From Serinicoccus sediminis (GTDB taxonomy: Bacteria > Actinomycetota > Actinomycetes > Actinomycetales > Dermatophilaceae), in the NCBI RefSeq assembly GCF_004153545.1, contig NZ_SDVA01000001.1, forward strand, positions 248,001 through 312,000: a stretch of DNA of 64,000 bases, given 5' to 3'. The position numbers were made by a program, and so were the translations under genes. Position 1 is the stretch's first letter. Each line of letters starts with the position of its first letter. The notes under the pieces were generated by a model, which did no database searches, was not told where the DNA came from, and saw only the letters and a list, made by a program, of their open reading frames with translations. Shown in pieces: positions 29,376 through 38,151 of the stretch.

Positions 29376-29903
29376 TCAGTCCCGGTCGAGCTGCGCGAGG
29401 ACCATCCGGGCGATCCGCTCGGGCGGGTTGGCGACGTCGTAGACCGCGCCCCGCTCGTCCTCCTCCAGGGGTTCCAGGGTGTCCAGCTGCGACTCGAGCA
29501 GGGACGGCGGCATGAAGTGGTCGCGCGAGCTCATCCGGTCCAGCAGCAGCCCCTTGTCGCCGGCGAGGTGGACGAACCACGTGCCGTCGCCGCCCCGGGC
29601 CAGGACCTCACGGTAGGAGCGCCGCAGGGCCGAGCAGGTGAGCAGCGTGGGGGTGCCGGCGGCGTCGCGCTCGGCCGTCCACGCCGCGAGCGCCTCGAGC
29701 CAGGGCCACCGGTCCGCGTCCATGAGGGGCCGGCCGCTGGCCATCTTGTCGACGTTGGCCTGCGGGTGGAAGTCGTCGCCCTCGGCGAACTCCCAGCCCA
29801 GCCGGTCGTGCAGGGCCTGCCCGATCGTCGACTTGCCGGTGCCCGAGACCCCCATGATGACGAGGTGGAGGGGCTCCCCCGCGGGGTCGGGGGTGGGGCT
29901 CAC
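29376..29903 (-). CDS. gntK: Gluconokinase
   Basis: 175-aa kinase that phosphorylates gluconate to 6-phosphogluconate for the pentose phosphate pathway. It has the P-loop GVSGTGKST, then GDDFHPQANVDKMASGRPL, typical of GntK, and CSALRRSYREVLARG. The length is normal for the family. The GTG start overlaps the stop of the permease gene by 4 nt (GTGA), so transporter and kinase are translated together. Confidence 0.95.
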   Translation of the reverse strand: MSPTPDPAGEPLHLVIMGVSGTGKSTIGQALHDRLGWEFAEGDDFHPQANVDKMASGRPLMDADRWPWLEALAAWTAERDAAGTPTLLTCSALRRSYREVLARGGDGTWFVHLAGDKGLLLDRMSSRDHFMPPSLLESQLDTLEPLEEDERGAVYDVANPPERIARMVLAQLDRD

Positions 29904-31339
29904 GGGACGACCACCCAGAGCCCGGCGGCGAGGACGAAGATGGCCAGCCCCAGCGTGGTCTCCATGACCGTCCAGGTGCGCAGCGTCGTCTTGACGTCCA
30001 TCCCGAAGAACCGGCTGACCAGCCAGAAGCCGGAGTCGTTGACGTGCGAGAGCACGGTGGCGCCGGCGGCGATCGCCAGCACGAGGCAGGCGATCTTGAG
30101 GTCGGACAGGCCCTCGGCCGTGACGGCGGCGGAGATGAGCCCGGCGGTCGTGGTCAGCGCCACCGTCGCCGAGCCCTGGGCCACGCGGAGCAGGGTGGCG
30201 ATGAGGAAGGCCGAGACGATGAGCGGCAGGCCGAGGTCGGCCATGCTCTCCGACAGCGCCCCGCCGATGCCGGAGTAGCGCAGCACCCCGCCGAACATCC
30301 CACCCGCGCCGGTGATGAGGATGATCGCGCAGATGGGGCCGAGCGCGTCGTTGAGCAGGGTCTCGACGGTGGCCAGCGACCGTCCCCGGGTGCCGAGGAC
30401 GTAGGTCGTGACGAGCAGCGTGATGAGCAGCGCCACGGGCGTCTGCCCGATGAAGACGAGGGCGTCGAGGGCGACGTTGTCCCCCAGCACCTCGGCCGCG
30501 CGCAGCGTCGCGATGCCGGTGTTGAGCGCGATGAGGACGAAGGGCAGGAGCAGCAGGGCGAGCACCAGCCCGAACGAGGGCGGGGTGACCTCCTCCTCGC
30601 CGCGGGCGATCCGCTCGGCCCGCGCGTCGTCGTCGCCGTCGTCGAGGTCCGAGGGCTCGCCCGAGACCGTGCCGCGGAGCATGGAGTCGTTGATCGGGAC
30701 CATGATCTTGCCGGCGTAGGCCGTGGTGACGAGGTAGACGCCGACGTACCACGCGACGAAGGCGACCGGGATGCCGATGAGCATGCTCAGCCCGATCGAG
30801 CCGCCGAGCTCGGTCGCGGCGGTCACCGGTCCGGGGTGCGGCGGCACGATCGCGTGCATCGCGGCGAACGCCCCCGCGGCGGGGAGGGCGTACAGCAGCA
30901 CCGAGCCGCCGAAGCGGCGGGCGACCGAGAAGATGATGGGCAGGAAGACGACGAGCCCGGCGTCGAAGAAGATCGGTATGCCGAAGAGCAGGGCCGCGAC
31001 GCCCAGGGCGAACGGCGCCCGCTTCTCGCCGAACCCACCGATCAGGGTGTCGGCCAGCACCTGTGCGCCGCCGGTCACCTCGAGCAGCCGGCCGATCATG
31101 GCGCCGAGCCCGACGAGCAGCGCCACGGCTCCCAGGGTGCTGCCGAAGAAGCTGGTCGCGACCCCGGCCAGCTCGCGGAACGGGATGCCCGCGGCGAGGC
31201 CGGTGAGGAAGCTGACGGTGATGAGCGCCACGAAGGCGTGCATCCGCAGCTTGATGATGAGGAAGAGCAGGACCGCGACGGCAGCGGCCGCGATGGTGAG
31301 CAGCGTGCCTGCTCCGTAGACGGGATCCATCGGTTCCAT
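29900..31339 (-). CDS. gntP: Gluconate:H+ symporter, GntP family
   Basis: 479-aa permease with about 12-14 transmembrane helices. GntP hallmarks include FRELAGVATSFFGSTLGAVA, GLGAMIGRLLEVTGGAQVLAD, AAMHAIVPPHPGPVTAATEL and SHVNDSGFWLVSRFFGM. It imports gluconate for the adjacent gluconokinase. The ATG at 31339 has GGGGAGA upstream; a second ATG 9 nt downstream is possible. No GntR-type regulator is adjacent. Confidence 0.95.
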   Translation of the reverse strand: MEPMDPVYGAGTLLTIAAAAVAVLLFLIIKLRMHAFVALITVSFLTGLAAGIPFRELAGVATSFFGSTLGAVALLVGLGAMIGRLLEVTGGAQVLADTLIGGFGEKRAPFALGVAALLFGIPIFFDAGLVVFLPIIFSVARRFGGSVLLYALPAAGAFAAMHAIVPPHPGPVTAATELGGSIGLSMLIGIPVAFVAWYVGVYLVTTAYAGKIMVPINDSMLRGTVSGEPSDLDDGDDDARAERIARGEEEVTPPSFGLVLALLLLPFVLIALNTGIATLRAAEVLGDNVALDALVFIGQTPVALLITLLVTTYVLGTRGRSLATVETLLNDALGPICAIILITGAGGMFGGVLRYSGIGGALSESMADLGLPLIVSAFLIATLLRVAQGSATVALTTTAGLISAAVTAEGLSDLKIACLVLAIAAGATVLSHVNDSGFWLVSRFFGMDVKTTLRTWTVMETTLGLAIFVLAAGLWVVVP

Positions 31340-31443
31340 GGGCGGTCTCCCCCGGGTCGACATCGGTGGCGTCCGGCCACCGTAGCCCCGTCCCGCTCGT
31401 GGGGCCCGCAGGAACGCCGGGCGGGTCGGCAGGGGTGGCCGGC

Positions 31444-32082
31444 TCAGGCCAGGTCGACCCACCTCTCGGTCCCCGTGCCGGGCAGCGGCTCGGCCGCGCC
31501 GCCGGTGAGCTCGGCGAGCAGCTCCGGCAGGGCGTCGGCCTGGTGGACCGGCACCTGCAACCGCAGGGTCACCTGCTGCCCGTAGACGGTGTCGGCGATG
31601 GCCACCCCGCGCGCCCGGAGATCGTGCTCGAGGCGCCCGGCGACCTCGTGACCCACCCGCACGTCGACCTCGCGCACCAACGAGCGGGTCAGCAGCCGGG
31701 CCTCGTCGAGGGCGGCGCGGACGGCGCCGGAGTAGGCGCGGACCAGGCCGCCCGTCCCCAGCTTCGTGCCGCCGAACCAGCGCGCGACGACGGCGACCAC
31801 GTCTATGACCCCCGCGTGCGTGAGCACCTCGAGCATCGGCATACCGGCCGTCCCGGCGGGCTCACCGTCGTCGTTGCTGCGCACCGTCGCCGCGTCCGGC
31901 CCCAGGACGAAGGCCGAGCAGTGGTGCCCGGCGTCCCACAGCGTGCCGCGGGCCTCCTCGACCACACCGCGTGCGGCGTCCTCGTCCTCGACCCGCCGCA
32001 GCCAGCACTCGAAGACCGAGCGCCGCTCCTCGGTGCGCACCACCACCGGTGCGCCGATCGTGCGGCAGGTCGTGGGTCCCAT
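31444..32082 (-). CDS. YigZ/IMPACT-family protein
   Basis: 212 aa. The N-terminal UPF0029 domain shows ECWLRRVEDEDAARGVVEEA, HHCSAFVLGP and DDGEPAGTAGMPMLEVL, then VVARWFGGTKLGTGGLVRAYS, the signature stretch of IMPACT proteins. The C-terminal DUF1949 domain (about 140-200) follows. Family members bind nucleic acid or ribosome partners; the bacterial role is unsettled. It is divergent from copC. A TACCCT box 6 nt before the ATG suggests leaderless expression. Confidence 0.93.
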   Translation of the reverse strand: MGPTTCRTIGAPVVVRTEERRSVFECWLRRVEDEDAARGVVEEARGTLWDAGHHCSAFVLGPDAATVRSNDDGEPAGTAGMPMLEVLTHAGVIDVVAVVARWFGGTKLGTGGLVRAYSGAVRAALDEARLLTRSLVREVDVRVGHEVAGRLEHDLRARGVAIADTVYGQQVTLRLQVPVHQADALPELLAELTGGAAEPLPGTGTERWVDLA

Positions 32083-32124
32083 CCGGGCAGGGTATGCCCA
32101 GGTCCCGTGCCTAGACTCGCAGGC

Positions 32125-32775
32125 ATGTCACGCCTTCGCCTGCTCCCGGCCCTGCTCACCTCGTGCGCCCTGGTCCTCGTGCCCGCGTCGGCGCAGGCGC
32201 ACGACGAGCTCACCGGCAGCGACCCCCAGGACGGCGCCACCGTGGAGGCGGACGAGCTGGACGAGCTGACGCTCAGCTTCAGCGGTGAGATCGCCCAGGT
32301 CGGGGCGGCCGTCACGGTCACCGGTCCGGACGGCGGGTCGGTGCTCGACGGGGAGCCGGAGGCCGACGGCACCGAGGTCACCCAGGACCTCGTCGACGAC
32401 CTGGGGGACGGCGACTACGCGGTGGCGTGGCGGGTGACCAGCGAGGACGGGCACCCCATCTCGGGCGAGTTCGGCTTCACGGTGACCGGCGGCACCGAGG
32501 AGGAGCAGGACACGGCCCCCGCCCCCACCGACGAGACCGAGGACGCGACCGGGACCGTCGAGCCGGAGCCGACCGCCACCGAGACCGAGGCCGAGGCCGA
32601 GGCGACGACGCCGGAGGAGACGGCGGACGCCACCTCCGAGGACGGCCAGACCTCGGACGCCGCGACCGCGGACACCTCGTCCGGCCTGCCCGTCTGGGCG
32701 TGGGTGATCCTCGCCGCTGGCGGGGTGGGAGTGCTCGCCCTCATGGCCGCGACGTGGCAGCGCCAGCGCCGCTGA
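32125..32775 (+). CDS. CopC-domain copper-binding protein, membrane-anchored
   Basis: 216 aa. A Sec signal peptide ends at ASAQA, so the mature protein begins with His, the N-terminal Cu(II) ligand of CopC. The beta-barrel domain continues to EDGHPISGEFGFTVTG, which supplies further ligand residues. An acidic Thr/Glu-rich linker (about 128-190) leads to one C-terminal transmembrane helix and a short basic tail. It should bind copper on the outer face; no copD is adjacent. A TAGACT box lies 7 nt before the ATG. Confidence 0.9.
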   Translation: MSRLRLLPALLTSCALVLVPASAQAHDELTGSDPQDGATVEADELDELTLSFSGEIAQVGAAVTVTGPDGGSVLDGEPEADGTEVTQDLVDDLGDGDYAVAWRVTSEDGHPISGEFGFTVTGGTEEEQDTAPAPTDETEDATGTVEPEPTATETEAEAEATTPEETADATSEDGQTSDAATADTSSGLPVWAWVILAAGGVGVLALMAATWQRQRR

Positions 32776-32915
32776 GGGCCTGAGCCGATGCGGGAGCCGT
32801 GCCCGCACTGATGTACCGTAGGGCCCACGGAATACACATCCCCGGGCCGGCTCCGCGACCTGAGCGATCAGCCAGCGATGCCGCCCCGGCAGACTCGACA
32901 CAAGGGGGTCACGCC

Positions 32916-33170
32916 ATGGGGCGCGGCCGGGCCAAGGCAAAGCAGATCAAGGTGGCACGGAAGCTGAAGTACTCGGCTCCGGACACCGACCTTTCGGCAC
33001 TCGAGCGGGAGCTGCACTCCACGCGCGGCGAGTTCGACTACTCCCCGCCGTCGGACGAGCAGGTCGACGACGAGCCCGAGGACGATGACGACCCCTACGC
33101 CTCCTACGCGGAGGACGACGAGGACGAGGACGGCGAGTACGGATCCTGGGCGGCCGGCGGCGAGCGATGA
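32916..33170 (+). CDS. DUF3073 protein
   Basis: 84 aa, starting MGRGRAKAKQIKVARKLKYS, the nearly invariant beginning of the actinobacterial DUF3073 family. LSALERELHS follows, then a very acidic Asp/Glu-rich tail. The basic head and acidic tail suggest nucleic-acid or ribosome interaction, but function is unknown. AAGGGGG precedes the ATG. DUF3073 genes usually neighbour purM and purF, as here. Confidence 0.93.
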   Translation: MGRGRAKAKQIKVARKLKYSAPDTDLSALERELHSTRGEFDYSPPSDEQVDDEPEDDDDPYASYAEDDEDEDGEYGSWAAGGER

Positions 33171-33228
33171 CCACCAGCCCCGCACCGGGATCCGTCACTG
33201 ACGACGGACCCCGGAGCCGGGTCGGCGC

Positions 33229-33768
33229 GTGAGCACCCGGAGTCGGCACGAGGCCCGGTGGACGGACGAACGGTCGACCGCGAGCGGGCGTCTCCCGCGC
33301 AACCAGTGGTGGGTCCTGCCGCTGCTGCTCGTGGCCCTGGCGCTCGTCCTCTTCGTGGCGTGGCGCGTCTACAACGGGGTCGGCACCGTGACCTACGAGG
33401 TCCGGCAGTGCCAGCAACCGCTCACCGAGGACTCCTCGTGGGGCGAGGTGCAGTCGGCGGGGTGCGACCCCGCTGACGTCGGCGAGATGCCTGACTCGAT
33501 GCTGCTCATGCGGGGTGAGGAGCCGGTCGAGCCGGACCGCACCGAGGGCGCGGTGCTGGCCTGGGACGGCTGGGCGGTCAACTCCCCCGAGCACAGCGTG
33601 CAGCTGCGGCTGGAGGACCCGGCCGAGACCATCGTCGTCGCGGAGCCGACGAACCAGCGGATCCGCACGGGCCTGAGCGGCGACACCGCGGACGTGCGGT
33701 GGGGCGGGTTCATCGGCGGCCGCGGGCCGACCGAGTACTGGGTGCTCATCACCCCCTCCTCCCCCTGA
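33229..33768 (+). CDS. Single-pass membrane protein of unknown function
   Basis: 179 aa from a GTG start. A basic N-terminus of about 28 residues leads to one transmembrane helix (WWVLPLLLVALALVLFVAW). An extracytoplasmic domain follows that contains two cysteines (VRQCQQPL and QSAGCDPAD), probably a disulfide. I do not recognise a family. The gene lies 58 nt after DUF3073 and is followed by a 22-bp repeat array shared with convergent purM. Confidence 0.75.
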   Translation: MSTRSRHEARWTDERSTASGRLPRNQWWVLPLLLVALALVLFVAWRVYNGVGTVTYEVRQCQQPLTEDSSWGEVQSAGCDPADVGEMPDSMLLMRGEEPVEPDRTEGAVLAWDGWAVNSPEHSVQLRLEDPAETIVVAEPTNQRIRTGLSGDTADVRWGGFIGGRGPTEYWVLITPSSP

Positions 33769-33784
33769 CCCCCCTGACCCCCCC

Positions 33785-33910
33785 GCACAGGACGCGCGCT
33801 CCGGCCACACAGGACGCGCGGCGGGACCACTCCGGACGCGTGCTGGGCGCACACCGGACGCGTGGCGGGACCACTCCGGACGCGTGGCGGGACCGCACCG
33901 GACGGACGCT
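33785..33910. repeat. 22-bp tandem repeat array (about 6 units)
   Basis: Units start at 33785, 33807, 33829, 33851, 33873 and 33895 (the last degenerate). They fill nearly all of the gap between the convergent genes ending at 33768 and 33935. The core is GCACMGGACGCGTG on the plus strand, that is, 3' of the plus-strand gene. Confidence 0.88.
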
Positions 33911-33934
33911 GCACCCATACCAGAGCGTGCGTCG

Positions 33935-35041
33935 TCAGCGGCGGTAGTCCCCCACCACCCGCACCGCTCCCCCGTCGACGCCCTTGGCCCCCTGCACCAC
34001 GTCCGGACCTGACGCACCCTCCCCCGCCTGCTCGACGGTGCCCACCGGCCAGGTGGGTATGCCGTGACCCTCGAGCAGCGCGACCGCCCGGTCGGCCTCG
34101 TCGGGGGCGACGACGGCGACGAAGCCCACCCCCATGTTGAGGGTCTGCTCGAGGTCGGCCTGCGGCACCTGGCCCAGCTCCTGGACCAGCGCGAAGATGG
34201 CCGGCAACTCCCAGGCCCGCTCCACCGTCGCCAGCATCCCTGGCGGCAGCACCCGGGCGAGGTTGGCGGCCAGCCCGCCGCCCGTGACGTGCGAGAGGAC
34301 ACGCAGGCCTGGCCCCAGGGCGCGGACCACCTCGAGCAGCGGACGGGTGTAGATGCGGGTGGGCTCCAGGCACTCCTCCCCCAGGGTGCGGCCGAGCTCG
34401 GGAACCTCCCGCTCCCAGCCCCAGCCGGCCGCCTCGACGACGCGGCGCACGAGCGAGTAGCCGTTGCTGTGCAGCCCGGAGCTGGCCAGCGCCAGCACGA
34501 CGTCGCCGTCGGCCACGCGTTGCGGGGCGAGCACGGCGTCGTGCTCGACGACCCCGGTCGCGGCGCCGGCCACGTCGTACTCCTCGGGGTCCAGCAGGCC
34601 CGGGTGCTCGGCGGTCTCCCCGCCGACCAGGGCGACGCCGGCCAGCTCGCAACCGCGCGCGATGCCGGAGACGATCGCCGCGATGCGCTCGGGGACCACT
34701 CGGCCGCAGGCGATGTAGTCGGTCATGAAGAGCGGCTCGGCGCCGCTGACGACGATGTCGTCGACGACCATGCCGACGAGGTCCTGGCCGATGGTGTCGT
34801 GGACGTCCATCGCCTGCGCGATCGCGACCTTGGTGCCGACGCCGTCGGTGGACGTCGCGAGCACCGGCCGCCGCATCCCCAGCAGCGCGGACGCGTCGAA
34901 CATCCCGGCGAAGCCGCCCAGCCCACCCAGGACCTCCGGCCGCTGCGCGCGACGGACCGACGCCTTCATCAGCTCGACGGCGCGGTCGCCGGCGTGCACG
35001 TCGACGCCCGCGCTGGCATAGGTGATCGGCTGGTCGCTCAT
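33935..35041 (-). CDS. purM: Phosphoribosylformylglycinamidine cyclo-ligase
   Basis: 368-aa AIR synthetase that closes the imidazole ring in purine synthesis using ATP. Motifs: TSTDGVGTKVAIAQAMDVHDTIGQDLVGMVVDD (the AIRS N-domain), GGETAEHPGLLDPEEYDVAG, SSGLHSNGYSLVRRV and HVTGGGLAANLARVLPPG. The start MSDQPITYASAGVD is typical. It lies downstream of purF with one acidic-protein gene between. Confidence 0.96.
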   Translation of the reverse strand: MSDQPITYASAGVDVHAGDRAVELMKASVRRAQRPEVLGGLGGFAGMFDASALLGMRRPVLATSTDGVGTKVAIAQAMDVHDTIGQDLVGMVVDDIVVSGAEPLFMTDYIACGRVVPERIAAIVSGIARGCELAGVALVGGETAEHPGLLDPEEYDVAGAATGVVEHDAVLAPQRVADGDVVLALASSGLHSNGYSLVRRVVEAAGWGWEREVPELGRTLGEECLEPTRIYTRPLLEVVRALGPGLRVLSHVTGGGLAANLARVLPPGMLATVERAWELPAIFALVQELGQVPQADLEQTLNMGVGFVAVVAPDEADRAVALLEGHGIPTWPVGTVEQAGEGASGPDVVQGAKGVDGGAVRVVGDYRR

Positions 35042-35146
35042 CGCAGGTTCCCTCGGGCGTGTCGGCGGGTGGGCACCCCCAGGGTATGCCGCCCCGCGCC
35101 CGTCCCCGTGCCGGGCCTCGTCGCGGCTGCGGGGCCGGGCGACCGG

Positions 35147-35872
35147 TCAGCCGTGCGCGTGCCGGAACCCGGCGCGCTCGGCCACCTCTTCGTCGACGAA
35201 GCACTCGTGCGGGTCGGCGTCGTAGCCTTCCTCGCCAGGGAGGACGTAGGTCATGGTGTCGTGCCAGGCCTTCACCGGGTGCCCCTCCGGGGCGCCACCG
35301 TTCGAGCGCGGGGCCGCCGAGCCCCACCCGTGCCCGCCGTCCCGGACCTCCTCGCCCGAGGCGTCCTCACCCGACGAGCCCTCGCCCGACGCGTCCTCAC
35401 CCGAGGAGCCCTCCGAGGCGTCCTCGCCTGCTCCGCCCTCTGCCGTGCTCCCCGACCCGGTGGCCGCGAGCATGCTCCGGTCGGTCTCGAGCTCCTGGGG
35501 GCCGTCCTCGTCCGCGGTCCAGTCACCGGGCTGACGGAACTCCTCACCGGCGTCCACGTCGTGCTCGGCCGGGTCGTGCTCGCGCGCGAACTCCTCCTGC
35601 CGGCGCCGGGTCTCCTCCTCGGACTCCTCCCGGGCGTCACCCGGGGTGTCGTCCTCGTCGGCGGGGTCCTCCGGGCTGCTCGTCGCGTCGTCGGCCGGCT
35701 CCTGCGACGAGGCGTCGCTGTCGTCCGTCGTCGTGGCCTCGTCGTCCGTCGGCGCCTCGTCGCTCGTCGTCGGCTCGTCCTCGGCTCCGAGGTCCCGGGG
35801 CTGCTGCTCATCCGTCACGTCGCTGGTCTCGGCCCCGGTGTCCTGCGACTGCTGCCCGTCCTGCTCACTCAT
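35147..35872 (-). CDS. Acidic low-complexity protein, unknown function
   Basis: 241 aa starting MSEQDGQQSQDTGAETSD. About residues 1-200 are Asp/Glu/Ser/Thr-rich and probably disordered, with near-tandem SSGEDASGE units around 165-190. The last 40 residues are different: VKAWHDTMTYVLPGEEGYD, then a His/Cys-containing HECFVDEEVAERAGF segment ending HAHG. That tail looks folded and could bind a metal or a partner. I know no function. It lies between purF and purM, in the same direction. Confidence 0.7.
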   Translation of the reverse strand: MSEQDGQQSQDTGAETSDVTDEQQPRDLGAEDEPTTSDEAPTDDEATTTDDSDASSQEPADDATSSPEDPADEDDTPGDAREESEEETRRRQEEFAREHDPAEHDVDAGEEFRQPGDWTADEDGPQELETDRSMLAATGSGSTAEGGAGEDASEGSSGEDASGEGSSGEDASGEEVRDGGHGWGSAAPRSNGGAPEGHPVKAWHDTMTYVLPGEEGYDADPHECFVDEEVAERAGFRHAHG

Positions 35873-35947
35873 CGATCTCTCCACTCCGCTCAGGAACCTC
35901 GATGGGTCGGACGTTAGACCCGCCCCACCCCCGGCGCAGCGTGAAGC

Positions 35948-35978
35948 GATCCCGAGCACGCGCCCGGTGCGGGGTCGG
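35948..35978. repeat. Single 22-bp repeat copy after purF
   Basis: One diverged unit (GCACCGGGCGCGTG core on the purF strand) begins a few nt after the purF stop. It extends the pattern of this family lying 3' of stop codons. Confidence 0.6.
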
Positions 35979-37589
35979 TCAGGGGCGGCGGACGGCGTCG
36001 GAGCCGCCGGCGCCGGCGGTGACGCTCACGTTGTCCATGTCACGGGTGCCGCTGCGGGCGCGGTCCACCTCGAGGGTGCCGACGTCGGTGGGGTCGACCC
36101 CCTGGGCGTCCACCGGGAACTGCAGCTCCAGGACGTCCTTGCCGAGCTGGTCCTCGCGGGGCAGCTCGATGGGGTAGTCGCCGGTGAAGCACGCGGTGCA
36201 CAACGAGGAGCGGGGCTGCTCGGTGGCGGCCACCATGCCCTCGGTCGAGATGTAGCCCAGCGAGTCGGCGCCCAGCGAGGCGCAGATGTCCGTGGGCTCC
36301 AGGCCGGTCGCGATGAGCTCGGCCCGGGTGGCGAAGTCGATGCCGTAGAAGCACGGCCAGCGGACCGGCGGCGAGGAGATGCGCACGTGCACCTCCGCGG
36401 CCCCCGCCTCGCGCAGCATCCGCACCAGCGCCCGCTGCGTGTTGCCGCGCACGATGGAGTCGTCGACCACGACGAGGCGCTTGCCCTTGATGACGTCCCG
36501 CAGCGGGTTGAGCTTGAGCCGGATCCCCAGCTGCCGGATCGTCTGGCTCGGCGCGATGAAGGTGCGCCCGACGTAGGCGTTCTTGACCAGCCCCTGGCCG
36601 TAGGGGATGCCGGACTGCTCGGCATACCCGATCGCCGCGGGTGTGCCCGACTCCGGGGTCGGCATCACCATGTCCGCCTCGACCGGGTGCTCGCGGGCCA
36701 GTTGCCGCCCCATCTCGACCCGGGAGTCGTAGACCTCGCGGCCGGCGATGGTGGTGTCGGGCCGGGCCAGGTAGACCCACTCGAAGACGCAGCGGCGCGG
36801 CTCGGCCGGCGCGAACCGCCGCGAGCGCAGGCCGTTGTGGTCGATCGCGAGGAGCTCGCCCGGCTCGACCTCGCGCACGACCGAGGCGCCGACGATGTCC
36901 AGGGCCGCGGTCTCGGAGGCCACGACCCAGCCGCGCTCCAGCCGGCCCAGCACCAGCGGCCGCACCGCCTGGGGGTCGCGCGCGGCGTAGAGCGTGCCCT
37001 CGTCGCAGAAGACCAGCGAGAAGGCGCCGCGCAGCTGCGGCAGCACCCGCATCGCCGCCTCCTCCAGCGACAGGTCCGGGTCGGCGGTGAGCATGCCGGT
37101 GACGATCGCGGTGTCCGTGGTGTTGCCGCGGCCCACCTCGCCGGTCGACCGCGCCAGGTCCCCGCCCAGCATGTCGCGCAGCGTGTCCCGCAGCTCTGAG
37201 GTGTTGATGAGGTTGCCGTTGTGCGCCAGCGCCACCGTGCCCTCCGCGGTGCCGCCGAGCGTGGGCTGGGCGTTCTGCCACGAGTTGCGACCGGTCGTGG
37301 AGTAGCGGCAGTGGCCGACCGCGAGGTGGCCCTGCAGCGAGGCGAGGGCGGACTCGTCGAAGACCTGGCTGACCAGGCCGACGTCCTTGTAGACCACGAG
37401 CCGCTGACCGTCGCTGGTCGCGATGCCGGCGGCCTCCTGCCCCCGGTGCTGCAGCGCGTAGAGGCCGTAGTAGGTGAGCTTGGCGACCTCCTCGCCGGGC
37501 GCCCACACCCCGAAGACGCCGCAGGCGTCCTGGGGGAGACGCTCCTCGGGGAGGAGGTCGTGCGAGAGCCGTCCGTCAGCGCGAGCCAC
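35979..37589 (-). CDS. purF: Amidophosphoribosyltransferase
   Basis: 536-aa enzyme that makes phosphoribosylamine from PRPP and glutamine, the first step of purine synthesis. The glutaminase nucleophile is the Cys in QDACGVFGVWAPG after a 22-residue propeptide that must be cut off. HCRYSTTGRNSWQNAQP and AHNGNLINTSELR mark the Ntn domain, and VVVDDSIVRGNTQRALVRML is the PRPP loop. CRYS, CTACF and other cysteines fit the Fe-S type. The GTG at 37589 is chosen; an ATG at 37625 is possible. An out-of-frame ATG at 37597 is ignored. Confidence 0.96.
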   Translation of the reverse strand: MARADGRLSHDLLPEERLPQDACGVFGVWAPGEEVAKLTYYGLYALQHRGQEAAGIATSDGQRLVVYKDVGLVSQVFDESALASLQGHLAVGHCRYSTTGRNSWQNAQPTLGGTAEGTVALAHNGNLINTSELRDTLRDMLGGDLARSTGEVGRGNTTDTAIVTGMLTADPDLSLEEAAMRVLPQLRGAFSLVFCDEGTLYAARDPQAVRPLVLGRLERGWVVASETAALDIVGASVVREVEPGELLAIDHNGLRSRRFAPAEPRRCVFEWVYLARPDTTIAGREVYDSRVEMGRQLAREHPVEADMVMPTPESGTPAAIGYAEQSGIPYGQGLVKNAYVGRTFIAPSQTIRQLGIRLKLNPLRDVIKGKRLVVVDDSIVRGNTQRALVRMLREAGAAEVHVRISSPPVRWPCFYGIDFATRAELIATGLEPTDICASLGADSLGYISTEGMVAATEQPRSSLCTACFTGDYPIELPREDQLGKDVLELQFPVDAQGVDPTDVGTLEVDRARSGTRDMDNVSVTAGAGGSDAVRRP

Positions 37590-37649
37590 AGGCCCATGGT
37601 CCCACAGCACGCGGGCCCGGCGCACCGCCCGCCGTACCGGGAGGAGGGC

Positions 37650-37865
37650 TCAGGAACCGAGCCGCGGCCGGTCGGCGACGAGGTAGGCCAGCGCCCCGAC
37701 CGCGAGGCCCGCGCCCCCGCCGATGACGACGAAGATGAGGTACTCCTCCAGGCCGTTGACGTAGGGCACGTCCCGCCCGAAGGCCGCCACCAGGACCGCG
37801 ATCACCGCGCCGACGACCGCGCCGGTCATGAGGAACCGTGCCAGGTCGGGGTGTCGCTGTTCCAT
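37650..37865 (-). CDS. Two-helix small membrane protein (paralogue A)
   Basis: 71 aa: LARFLMTGAVVGAVIAVLVAAFG, a short loop, then IFVVIGGGAGLAVGALAYLVAD and a basic tail. It is clearly related to the protein encoded 8 nt upstream (RFL..GA.VG...A, and YLV.DR near the end), so the pair arose by tandem duplication. The function is unknown. It may form a hetero-oligomer with its paralogue and lies directly upstream of purF in the same direction. Confidence 0.75.
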   Translation of the reverse strand: MEQRHPDLARFLMTGAVVGAVIAVLVAAFGRDVPYVNGLEEYLIFVVIGGGAGLAVGALAYLVADRPRLGS

Positions 37866-37873
37866 CGGGCGGG

Positions 37874-38128
37874 TCAGTCGCGCCCGGCGCGACGGTCGAC
37901 GACGAGGTAGACGACGGCGGCGGCCAGGCCGGCGAAGGCGGCGCCCGTGGCCGCCAGCAGGACGACCTCCTGGCCGGCGCTGCTGCCGGGTGCGTCCGGC
38001 CCCAGGAGGGAGACGACGGCCCCCGCGACGAGACCGACGAGAGCACCGACGACCAGGAACCTGCTCAGCCGGGGGCGGCGGTGCACCCTCAGGCGGGCCG
38101 GTTCATGGGTCTCGTCGGTCGGTGGCAC
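37874..38128 (-). CDS. Two-helix small membrane protein (paralogue B)
   Basis: 84 aa: LSRFLVVGALVGLVAGAVVSLLG, a 12-residue loop, then VLLAATGAAFAGLAAAVVYLVVDRR. It is longer at the N-terminus than paralogue A, with a polar MPPTDETHEPARLRVHRRPR head. Small two-helix proteins of this kind are common beside purF in actinobacteria and are otherwise undescribed to my knowledge. Confidence 0.75.
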   Translation of the reverse strand: MPPTDETHEPARLRVHRRPRLSRFLVVGALVGLVAGAVVSLLGPDAPGSSAGQEVVLLAATGAAFAGLAAAVVYLVVDRRAGRD

Positions 38129-38151
38129 CCCACCAGTATCCGTCAGGAGGT

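Noticed and set aside
37595-37625. purF start at an ATG just upstream
   Set aside because: The ATG at 37597 is out of frame; the in-frame GTG at 37589 gives a normal propeptide length, though the ATG at 37625 cannot be excluded.
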